Shown here piece after piece: positions 1 to 5,609 of a DNA stretch of 6,740 nucleotides. Every line of letters starts with the position of its first letter. The stretch's first letter is position 1. The notes under the pieces were generated by a model, which searched no databases, was not told the DNA's origin, and saw only the letters and a program-made list of their open reading frames with translations. Source of the stretch: Pseudomonadota bacterium (GTDB lineage: Bacteria > Pseudomonadota > Gammaproteobacteria > Steroidobacterales > Steroidobacteraceae); NCBI GenBank assembly GCA_947454665.1, contig CANGMU010000129.1, positions 1 to 6,740 of the forward strand, read 5' to 3'. The translations under genes were made by a program, and so were the position numbers.

Positions 1-39
1 ATTTCCATGAACTTTGAAGACCTCGAAACCGATGCCTGA
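1..39 (+). CDS. possible 3' end of an upstream gene (partial)
   Basis: Reading frame 1 is open from the window edge and gives I-S-M-N-F-E-D-L-E-T-D-A before a TGA at 37-39. The stop overlaps the ATG at 32 of the next small gene (ATGCCTGA), an arrangement typical of translationally coupled bacterial genes. Only twelve codons are visible, so neither identity nor reality can be shown. An isolated ten-codon reading from the ATG at 7 is the alternative. The claim is an inference from the overlap geometry. Confidence 0.3.
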   Translation: MSMNFEDLETDA

Positions 40-247
40 CCGCGAAAACGAGCGTTTCGACCTCGACGAAGAGTTCCTCGATCAGCAGGAAGACGGTAAC
101 GATTACGACCGGATCCTCGATCGGGTGGACAAGCGCGCACGCGACAAGGGCAAGAAGGGCAAAGCCGCCTGGAGCAAGCTCGAAGAGGTCCTTGCGGACA
201 AGAAACTCGAGCGCGATCTCCTCGACCTCGACGGGCTCGACATCTGA
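32..247 (+). CDS. small highly charged hypothetical protein (71 aa)
   Basis: This is a 71-residue protein of unknown function. The N-terminal third is very acidic (many D and E, e.g. FDLDEEFLDQQED). The middle is basic (KRARDKGKKGKAA). The C-terminal third looks like an amphipathic helix (W-S-K-L-E-E-V-L-A-D-K-K-L-E-R-D-L-L) and the tail is acidic. There is no signal peptide, membrane segment or cysteine, so a soluble cytoplasmic protein is likely. I chose the ATG at 32 because it overlaps the stop of the frame entering from the left. A TTG at 14 would add six residues but has no visible ribosome site; GAAG at 16-19 lies somewhat far from the ATG. The end pattern vaguely recalls the short PA3496-type proteins of gammaproteobacteria, but I cannot confirm this. 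It lies 50 bases before lysAC on the same strand and may be co-transcribed with it. Confidence 0.6.
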   Translation: MPDRENERFDLDEEFLDQQEDGNDYDRILDRVDKRARDKGKKGKAAWSKLEEVLADKKLERDLLDLDGLDI

Positions 248-268
248 CCCCAGCTTCTGACCCCGGCG
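243..268 (+). repeat. 13-bp imperfect tandem repeat with GGGGTCAGA core
   Basis: Two adjacent 13-base units, TCTGACCCCAGCT (243-255) and TCTGACCCCGGCG (256-268), match at 11 of 13 positions. The first unit includes the TGA stop of the small gene, and the second lies in the gap before lysAC. Read on the minus strand the shared core is GGGGTCAGA. From memory, that core resembles intergenic motifs seen in many copies in some Xanthomonadaceae-type genomes near REP-associated transposases. That link is only an inference; no transposase is present here. It could equally be a chance local duplication. Confidence 0.5.
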
Positions 269-285
269 TCCTTTCAAGACCGGGC

Positions 286-289
286 AAGG
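286..289 (+). promoter_or_regulatory. ribosome binding site of lysAC
   Basis: AAGG lies eight bases before the ATG at 298, a normal Shine-Dalgarno distance. It supports this start, which also places the KFGGTS motif at residues 13-18, close to the usual N-terminus of aspartate kinases. No convincing -35/-10 promoter is visible in the 50-base gap at 248-297, so lysAC may be transcribed from further upstream. Confidence 0.55.
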
Positions 290-297
290 TTCCCACC

Positions 298-2883
298 ATG
301 AACGAACGGGCCCACTCGCCCTGGATCGTGCTGAAGTTCGGCGGCACGAGCGTTTCCACGCTGGCCAACTGGCGCAATATCGCCGAAGTCGTCAAGCGAC
401 GCCGCGCGCAGGGCGCGCAGGTGCTGGTGGTGCACTCCGCCGTCAGCAAGATCACCGACAGCCTCGAGAAACTGCTGGCTGCCGCGCTGGGTGGCGATCA
501 CGAAGCCGCCATGGCGGCCATCGAGACGCGCCATGTGCAGCTCTGCGACGAACTCGGCATCGGCCTGAGTCCGCAGCTACAGGGTTACTTCACTGAACTG
601 CGCCAGATCTCGCAGGGCATCAGCCTGATGAGAGAGGTCTCCGATCGCACGCGTGCGCGCGTGATGTCCAACGGCGAGCTGATGGCCACCGAGATCGGCT
701 CCCGCTTCCTGCGGTCGCAGGGCATCGACGTCGCCTGGTGGGACGCGCGGTCGGGCCTCAAGGCCGAGGATCGCGGCGCGAACTCTCGTGGCAGTTACCT
801 TTCTGCGACCTGTGATTTCTCGCCGGATGCCGGACTCTCTGCGTCCCTGCAGAAGCTAGCGCCGGTCGTCATCACGCAAGGCTTCATCGCCAGCAACGAA
901 GCCGGCGACACGGTACTGCTCGGTCGTGGCGGTTCTGACACGTCTGGCGCATATTTCGCAGCCAAGCTGCAGGCCGAACGCCTGGAGATCTGGACCGACG
1001 TGCCGGGCATGTTCAGCGCCAATCCGCGGTCGACGCCGGCCTCTCGCCTGCTGCGCGAACTGCATTACGACGAAGCCCAGGAGATCGCGAGCAGCGGCGC
1101 CAAGGTGCTGCACCCGCGCTGCATCCTTCCCGTGCGCATGCATGGCATCCCGCTCTACATCTACGCGACGCAGACGCCGGACCTCGAGGGCACACGGCTT
1201 TCCAACGACCCGGGTGACGACACCGCGAAGGTCAAGGCCGTCGCCGTCAAGAAGGGCATCACGCTCATTTCGCTCGACAGCCCGGGCATGTGGCACGAAG
1301 TCGGCTTCCTCGCCGATACCTTCCAGATCTTCAAGCAGCACGGGCTGTCGGTGGACCTGGTGTCGACCTCGGAGACCAACGTGACCGTGTCGCTGGATCC
1401 GCAGGCCAACACGCTCGATCGAGCTGCCATCGATGGCGTGGTCGGTGACCTGTCCAAGCTCTCGCGCGTGCAGGTCATTGGTCCCTGCGCGTCGGTGAGC
1501 CTCGTCGGTCGCAACATCCGCGGCATCCTGCACAAGCTCGGCGGCGCCTTCGAATTCTTCGAAGAGCAGCGGATCTATCTGGTGAGCCAGGCCGCCAACG
1601 ACCTGAACTTCACCTTCGTCGTCGACGAAGACCAGGCCGACCGCCTGGTGAACCAGTTGCATGAACTGCTGATCCAGCCGGTGCCGGGCGACCGCGTACT
1701 CGGCCCGACCTGGGAGCAGCTGTACGACAAGCCTGCCGCGCAGCCCCAGCGTCCCGTGCAATGGTGGCAGTCGGGTGCCAAGTCTGTGTTGGCAGCGCTG
1801 GGCGAGCGTGATGCGGCGTATGTCTATCACGCCGACACGATCCGCGAGGCCGCACGCACGCTCCGCGGCGTGAAGTCGGTGAGCCGCGTGCTCTACGCGA
1901 CCAAGGCCAATCCGAACGCCGATATCCTGAAGCTGCTGCAGGCCGAAGGCATCGGCATGGAGTGCGTGTCGCGCGCCGAAATCGAGCACGTGCGCCGCAC
2001 GCTGCCCGGCATCAAGGCGGCCGACATCCACTTCACCCCGAACTTCGCGCCGCGTTCCGAATACGCCTGGGCGCTGGAGCAGGGCGTGCCGGTGACGATC
2101 GACAACCTCTACGCGCTGCAGGCCTGGCCGGAACTGTTCCGCGACAAATCAGTGTTCGTGCGCATCGATCCGGGCACGGGCCGTGGTCATCACGCGCATG
2201 TGCGCACAGCAGGCCAGGCGTCGAAGTTCGGCGTGCCCCTGTCGGAGATCGATGCGCTCGCCGGGCTGGTGAAGGACCTCGGCGTGACCGTCGCTGGCCT
2301 GCATGCCCATACGGGCAGCGGCATCTTCGACATCACGAACTGGACCGAGACCGCCGAGGTGCTGGCATCGATCGCGCCGCGCCTGGGTGGCGTGAAGGTG
2401 CTCGACATCGGCGGCGGCTTCGGCGTGCCGGATGGGTCTGACCTGTCGACGGTGGATTTCGCGAAGCTCGATGCCGCGCTGGCCGCGTTCAAGGCCGCGC
2501 ATCCGGGCTTCGAGCTGTGGATCGAACCGGGCCGTTATTTCGTCTCGACGGCCGGCGTGCTGCTGGCCCGCGTGACGCAGGTCAAGCAGAAGGGCGAGCA
2601 GGCCTATCTCGGCGTGGCGACGGGCATGAACGCCCTGATCCGTCCGGCGCTCTATGGCGCCTTCCACGAGATCCAGAACCTCTCACGCCTCGATGAGGCC
2701 CACACGCGCCTGTATGACGTCGTGGGGCCGATCTGCGAGACGGGCGACGTACTGGGTCATGGCCGGCTGCTGCCGGAGTGCCGCGAAGGCGATGTCATGC
2801 TCATCGCCAACGCCGGTGCCTATGGCCGCTCGATGGCCTCGGAATACAACCTGCGCCTGCCGCCGGACGAAGTCCTCGTCTAG
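298..2883 (+). CDS. lysAC: bifunctional aspartate kinase / diaminopimelate decarboxylase (LysC-LysA fusion)
   Basis: This is one 861-residue polypeptide carrying the first and last enzymes of lysine synthesis. Residues 1 to about 315 are the aspartate kinase domain (aspartate + ATP to aspartyl phosphate), with KFGGTS at 13-18, SNGEL, GRGGSD at 209-214, and the WTDVPGM and SSGAKVLHPR motifs. Two ACT domains follow at about 321-390 and 391-470. They keep the LysC-type lysine-site pattern (M331, G336-F337-L338, S351-V352-D353 and the STSE stretch), so feedback by lysine is likely. A Pro/Gln-rich linker at about 475-495 leads to a PLP-dependent decarboxylase of alanine-racemase fold (meso-DAP to lysine). 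That domain has YATKAN with the PLP lysine K536, HAHTGSG at 669-675, DIGGGFG at 703-709, EPGR at 743-746, C813-E814 and Y842. No frameshift is seen. Such fusions are known in Xanthomonas and Xylella. The gene is cytoplasmic, and it converges on hisIE with a 4-base overlap. Confidence 0.97.
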   Translation: MNERAHSPWIVLKFGGTSVSTLANWRNIAEVVKRRRAQGAQVLVVHSAVSKITDSLEKLLAAALGGDHEAAMAAIETRHVQLCDELGIGLSPQLQGYFTELRQISQGISLMREVSDRTRARVMSNGELMATEIGSRFLRSQGIDVAWWDARSGLKAEDRGANSRGSYLSATCDFSPDAGLSASLQKLAPVVITQGFIASNEAGDTVLLGRGGSDTSGAYFAAKLQAERLEIWTDVPGMFSANPRSTPASRLLRELHYDEAQEIASSGAKVLHPRCILPVRMHGIPLYIYATQTPDLEGTRLSNDPGDDTAKVKAVAVKKGITLISLDSPGMWHEVGFLADTFQIFKQHGLSVDLVSTSETNVTVSLDPQANTLDRAAIDGVVGDLSKLSRVQVIGPCASVSLVGRNIRGILHKLGGAFEFFEEQRIYLVSQAANDLNFTFVVDEDQADRLVNQLHELLIQPVPGDRVLGPTWEQLYDKPAAQPQRPVQWWQSGAKSVLAALGERDAAYVYHADTIREAARTLRGVKSVSRVLYATKANPNADILKLLQAEGIGMECVSRAEIEHVRRTLPGIKAADIHFTPNFAPRSEYAWALEQGVPVTIDNLYALQAWPELFRDKSVFVRIDPGTGRGHHAHVRTAGQASKFGVPLSEIDALAGLVKDLGVTVAGLHAHTGSGIFDITNWTETAEVLASIAPRLGGVKVLDIGGGFGVPDGSDLSTVDFAKLDAALAAFKAAHPGFELWIEPGRYFVSTAGVLLARVTQVKQKGEQAYLGVATGMNALIRPALYGAFHEIQNLSRLDEAHTRLYDVVGPICETGDVLGHGRLLPECREGDVMLIANAGAYGRSMASEYNLRLPPDEVLV
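2880..2883. other. shared CTAG: overlapping stop codons of convergent lysAC and hisIE
   Basis: The plus-strand TAG at 2881-2883 ends lysAC. The minus-strand TAG at 2882-2880 ends hisIE. Both are read from the palindrome CTAG, so the two operons meet with no intergenic DNA. Any terminator for either transcript must therefore lie inside the other gene. Confidence 0.95.
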
Positions 2884-3515
2884 CGGCTGTTCCGGTGGCG
2901 GGAGGCCAGCTCTTCCGCCACCTGCGCAAGCGACAGCCCGCGCGATTTCAACAGCAGCGTGAGATGGAACAGCAGGTCCGCCGATTCCGAGACCAGCTCG
3001 GCATCGTCTCCGGCCATCGTCGCCAGCGCGACTTCCACGCCTTCCTCGCCGACCTTCTGCGCCATGCGCTTCGTGCCGCGTGCGAAGAGCTTCGCCGTGT
3101 AGCTGCCTTCCGGCTGGTCGGCCAGGCGCTGGTCAATGACCGACTCCAATCGGGCAAAGAAACGCAGCGCATCGGCGGGCAGGGCACTGCCATCACCGAA
3201 GCAGGTCGTCGTGTTGCGGTGGCAGGCCGGGCCCTTGGGGCGCGCCGTCACCAGCAGCGTGTCGCCGTCGCAGTCGGCGACCAGCTCCACGAGCTCCAGC
3301 GCGTTGCCGGAAGTCTCGCCTTTCTCCCAGAGCTTCTGCCGCGAACGGCTGAAGAACACCACGCGTCCGCGCAGCTGGGTTTCAGCGAGTGCCTCGCGGT
3401 TCATGTAGGCCAACATCAGCACGCTGCCAGTGTCGGCATCCTGCACGATGGCCGGCAACAGCCCGTCGCCCTTGTCCCAGGCGAGCGAGTCGGCCTGGCT
3501 TGCGGAAAGCGTCAT
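2880..3515 (-). CDS. hisIE: bifunctional phosphoribosyl-AMP cyclohydrolase / phosphoribosyl-ATP pyrophosphatase
   Basis: This 211-residue fusion catalyses histidine steps 2 and 3: HisE removes pyrophosphate from PR-ATP, and HisI opens the adenine ring of PR-AMP to give ProFAR. The HisI part (about 1-110) shows LAYMN, SRSRQKLWEKGETSGN, the metal-binding DCDGD at 81-85, and the zinc-ligand region GPACHRNTTTC with C98 and C105. The HisE part (about 117-211) shows the helical MazG-like pattern with KVGEEGVEV at 154-162 and ESADLLFHL at 177-185, which carry the acidic Mg-binding residues. The length is close to the E. coli fusion (about 200). The ATG at 3515 overlaps the hisF TGA (ATGA), and GAGG at 3526-3523 lies seven bases upstream. 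It is the last gene of the his operon and ends on the lysAC stop codon. Confidence 0.97.
   Translation of the reverse strand: MTLSASQADSLAWDKGDGLLPAIVQDADTGSVLMLAYMNREALAETQLRGRVVFFSRSRQKLWEKGETSGNALELVELVADCDGDTLLVTARPKGPACHRNTTTCFGDGSALPADALRFFARLESVIDQRLADQPEGSYTAKLFARGTKRMAQKVGEEGVEVALATMAGDDAELVSESADLLFHLTLLLKSRGLSLAQVAEELASRHRNSR
2894..2922 (+). other. stem-loop just after the lysAC stop (possible 3'-end or termination element)
   Basis: The arms GGTGGCGG (2894-2901) and CCGCCACC (2915-2922) are perfect complements. In the plus-strand RNA, pairing continues inward through G-U, A-U, G-C and G-U pairs, giving a 12-bp stem with the 5-base loop CCAGC (2906-2910). It begins 10 bases after the lysAC stop. 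No U-run follows, so it is not a classical intrinsic terminator. It could be a 3'-end stabiliser or a pause site. In the his transcript the two G-U pairs become C-A mismatches, so the hairpin is weaker there. It lies within the last codons of hisIE, so chance from coding constraint is possible. Confidence 0.4.
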
Positions 3516-4279
3516 GTGCGCACCTCGATGTGCTGCGACTTGAGAAAGGTCTTGAGATCCGGGATCGCAATCGCGCCGGTGTGGAAGACGCTCGCGGCCA
3601 GCGCGGCATCCGCCGCCTTGGCCTTGAAGAGGTCGGCGAAATGTTCGGGCGCACCGGCACCGCCGGAGGCGACGAGCGGCACGCGGCAGATGGCTCGCAC
3701 GGCTGCCAACTGCACGAGGTCATAGCCCTTGCGCACGCCGTCGCTCGCCATGCAGTTCAGCACGATCTCACCGGCACCGCGGTCCTGCACTTCGCGAACC
3801 CACTGCAGCGTGTCACGTCGCGTGTCGCGGCTGCGGGTCGGGTCACCGGTGAACTGGTAGACGCTGAAGCCTTCCGGCGTCGTCTGGCTGTCGATACCGA
3901 CGACCACGCACTGCGAACCAAAGCGAGCCGCAAGCCGATCGATCAGCGCCGGGTCGGCGAGGGCAGGCGAGTTTACCGACACCTTTTCGGCACCGGCATT
4001 CAAGACGGCCTCGGCGTCCTCGACGGAACGGATGCCGCCAGCCACGCAGAAAGGGATGTCCAGCACGCGCGCCACGCGCGCGATCCAGCCGCGGTCGACG
4101 GAGCGGTTCTCCGGGCTCGCCGTGATGTCGTAGAAGACCAGTTCGTCGGCGTCCTGGTCCCGATAACGTTGCGCGAGCTCGAGGATGTCACCAACGACGC
4201 GGTGCTCCTTGAACTTCACGCCCTTGACCACCTGGCCGTCGCGGACGTCCAGGCAGGGGATTATGCGTCGCGCAAGAAT
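3512..4279 (-). CDS. hisF: imidazole glycerol phosphate synthase cyclase subunit, probable ATT start
   Basis: HisF uses ammonia delivered by HisH to convert PRFAR into imidazole glycerol phosphate and AICAR. It is a (beta/alpha)8 barrel. Starting at the ATT at 4279 gives 255 residues beginning M-L-A-R-R-I-I-P-C-L-D-V. The catalytic aspartates fall exactly at the family positions D11 (PCLD) and D130 (VVGID). The phosphate-binding GGI and ASGGAG loops and the NCMASDGV segment are present. No ATG, GTG or TTG lies in frame near this point. The nearest in-frame ATG, at 4420, would add 47 residues unlike any HisF and would overlap hisA by 160 bases. A strong GAGGAG sits eight bases before the ATT. 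The gene overlaps the end of hisA by 19 bases and overlaps hisIE by ATGA. The identity is certain; the ATT start is inferred. Confidence 0.95.
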   Translation of the reverse strand: MLARRIIPCLDVRDGQVVKGVKFKEHRVVGDILELAQRYRDQDADELVFYDITASPENRSVDRGWIARVARVLDIPFCVAGGIRSVEDAEAVLNAGAEKVSVNSPALADPALIDRLAARFGSQCVVVGIDSQTTPEGFSVYQFTGDPTRSRDTRRDTLQWVREVQDRGAGEIVLNCMASDGVRKGYDLVQLAAVRAICRVPLVASGGAGAPEHFADLFKAKAADAALAASVFHTGAIAIPDLKTFLKSQHIEVRT

Positions 4280-5001
4280 GGCTGCAGCTCCTCTGCCGTC
4301 ATGCGTCCTTCGAGCAGGGCCTTGCCACTGATGGCAGCTGCCACGCCGAGCTTGTCGAGGGCGGCCAGGTCCGCGGCATCGCGAACGCCGCCCGATGCCT
4401 GCCAGGCGATGCCCGGGCAACGGTGGCGGCCTTCCTCGTAGAGCGACAGGTTCGGGCCGGCGAGGGCACCGTCACGGTCGATGTCCGTGCAGAGCACGTG
4501 CTTGAGGCCATGGGCCGCAAAGCGTTCGATCAGCTCCCACAGGCTCAAGGGGCTTTCATGCACCCAGCCACGCGTGCGGGCGCGCGGCACGCCGCCGGCA
4601 TCGAGCTTCACGTCGATCGCGAGGCAGACGGCCTCGGAGCCGAAACGACGCAGCGCCTCCTCGGCGATCTCCGGCTGTTCGACAGCGGCACTGCCGATGA
4701 CGGCACGCGACACACCCGCAGCGAAAAGATCTTCCATGACGGGCAGGCTGCGCAGGCCGCCACCCACCTGGATCTTCAACCGGCCCTTGGCGGCCAGTTG
4801 CGCGATGAGGTCGCGGTTGCCCAGCTTGCCGTCGCGCGCACCGTCGAGATCGACGACGTGCAGCCAGCTCGCCCCCATGCCCGCATAGCGCTCCAGCAGC
4901 AACGCAGGGTCGAGGTCATAGCGCGTCTCGGCGTCGAAGGCGCCCTTGAACAGGCGCACGCAGTTGCCGCCGCGCAGGTCGATGGAAGGAATCAGTAGCA
5001 T
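4261..5001 (-). CDS. hisA: ProFAR isomerase (phosphoribosylformimino-AICAR-phosphate isomerase)
   Basis: HisA performs the Amadori rearrangement of ProFAR to PRFAR, histidine step 4, in a (beta/alpha)8 barrel related to HisF. The 246-residue protein starts MLLIPSIDLRGG and carries the catalytic pair D8 (SID) and D130 (LAID). It also has the phosphate-binding loops QVGGGLR at 78-84 and ASGGVRD at 202-208, plus TDIDRDGALAGPN at 172-184. The length is normal (about 245). Its ATG shares one base with the hisH stop (TGATG), and only a weak GAAG at 5013-5010 precedes it, so re-initiation by ribosomes finishing hisH is likely. Its last 19 bases contain the start of hisF. Confidence 0.97.
   Translation of the reverse strand: MLLIPSIDLRGGNCVRLFKGAFDAETRYDLDPALLLERYAGMGASWLHVVDLDGARDGKLGNRDLIAQLAAKGRLKIQVGGGLRSLPVMEDLFAAGVSRAVIGSAAVEQPEIAEEALRRFGSEAVCLAIDVKLDAGGVPRARTRGWVHESPLSLWELIERFAAHGLKHVLCTDIDRDGALAGPNLSLYEEGRHRCPGIAWQASGGVRDAADLAALDKLGVAAAISGKALLEGRMTAEELQPFLRDA
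4288..4293 (-). promoter_or_regulatory. strong ribosome binding site that decides the hisF start
   Basis: On the minus strand GAGGAG at 4293-4288 is followed by an eight-base spacer and then ATT at 4279-4277. It lies inside the last codons of hisA (E-E of TAEELQPF). It is as good a Shine-Dalgarno as any in the his cluster. Its spacing points to the ATT, which agrees with the conserved N-terminus of HisF. Confidence 0.7.
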
Positions 5002-5609
5002 CAGGTGATCTTCAGGAAGTTGGCGAGCAGGCGGGCGCCAGGGCGCGCAGACCGCTCGGGATGGAATTGGGCGCCGCGGAAATTATCGCGGCGGACGACG
5101 GCCGAGAACTCGCCACCGTATTCCGTGACGGCAAGGCTGTGCAGGCCAACGGGTGCCGCGAAGCTGTGCACGAAATAGAAATACTCGGTGTCGGTGATGC
5201 CGGCCAGCAGCGGATCCGCCTGCACGGTACGCAAGCGGTTCCAGCCCATGTGCGGCACGGGATGGTCGGGCGAGGCCGGCATGCGCGCGACGCGGCCGGG
5301 GATGATCCCCAGGCAACGCGTGTCGCCGGACTCGCCTTCCTCGGAGGTGTCGAACAGCAGCTGCATGCCGAGGCAGATCCCCAGCAGCGGCTGCGTGAGC
5401 TTCGGGATCAGCACGTTCAGGCCTGCGGCACTCAATCGCGCCATGGCATTGCCGGCGGAGCCCACACCAGGCAGCAGCACGCGCGGCGCATTCAGGATCA
5501 GCTCATGGTCCGTCGTAACAACGGCCTGTGCATCCAGACGATCCAGTGCATGCACCAGCGACGCAAGGTTCGCGCCGCCAGAGTCGATGATCGCGACATC
5601 CAGGGCCAT
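5001..5609 (-). CDS. hisH: imidazole glycerol phosphate synthase glutamine amidotransferase subunit
   Basis: This class I glutamine amidotransferase hydrolyses glutamine and channels ammonia to HisF in the HisH-HisF heterodimer. The 202-residue protein has the oxyanion segment LPGVGSAGNAM at 45-55, and the nucleophile elbow GICLGMQLL with C79. It has PHMGWN at 119-124, YFYFVHSF at 143-150, and the H183/E185 pair in QFHPERS. The N-terminus DSGGANLAS and the QFHPERS ending are the gammaproteobacterial style (E. coli DTGCANL, QFHPERSG) and not the DYG-GNL form of most other phyla. The ATG at 5609 shares a base with the hisB stop (TGATG). AAGGGGG at 5623-5617 is a good ribosome site seven bases before it. 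Confidence 0.97.
   Translation of the reverse strand: MALDVAIIDSGGANLASLVHALDRLDAQAVVTTDHELILNAPRVLLPGVGSAGNAMARLSAAGLNVLIPKLTQPLLGICLGMQLLFDTSEEGESGDTRCLGIIPGRVARMPASPDHPVPHMGWNRLRTVQADPLLAGITDTEYFYFVHSFAAPVGLHSLAVTEYGGEFSAVVRRDNFRGAQFHPERSARPGARLLANFLKIT

Noticed and set aside
262..284. CCCGG/CCGGG hairpin in the gap before lysAC
   Set aside because: The stem is only 5 bp with a 13-base loop, has no U-tract and ends next to the ribosome site. It is easily chance in GC-rich DNA.
248..297. Lysine riboswitch or leader attenuator before lysAC
   Set aside because: The gap is only 50 bases, far too short for the lysine aptamer, and no lysine-rich leader peptide is present.
856..2031. 391-codon open frame antisense to lysAC
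   Set aside because: Its product is rich in R, H, A and G with no recognisable family, as expected for a shadow frame in GC-rich coding DNA. The plus strand encodes a complete, motif-perfect enzyme.
4062..4085. GCGCG-rich near-palindromic stretch inside hisF
   Set aside because: It encodes normal HisF residues (ARVARVLD region). Such self-complementary runs are expected from GC-rich codon choice for Ala and Arg.
3512..4420. hisF starting at the ATG at 4420
   Set aside because: It would add 47 residues with shadow-like composition, overlap hisA by 160 bases, and move the catalytic aspartates away from positions 11 and 130.
2778..4441. Long plus-strand open frames (315 and 350 codons) over hisIE, hisF and hisA
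   Set aside because: They are antisense to well-supported his genes, have low-complexity Arg/Ala-rich products and no plausible starts or family motifs.
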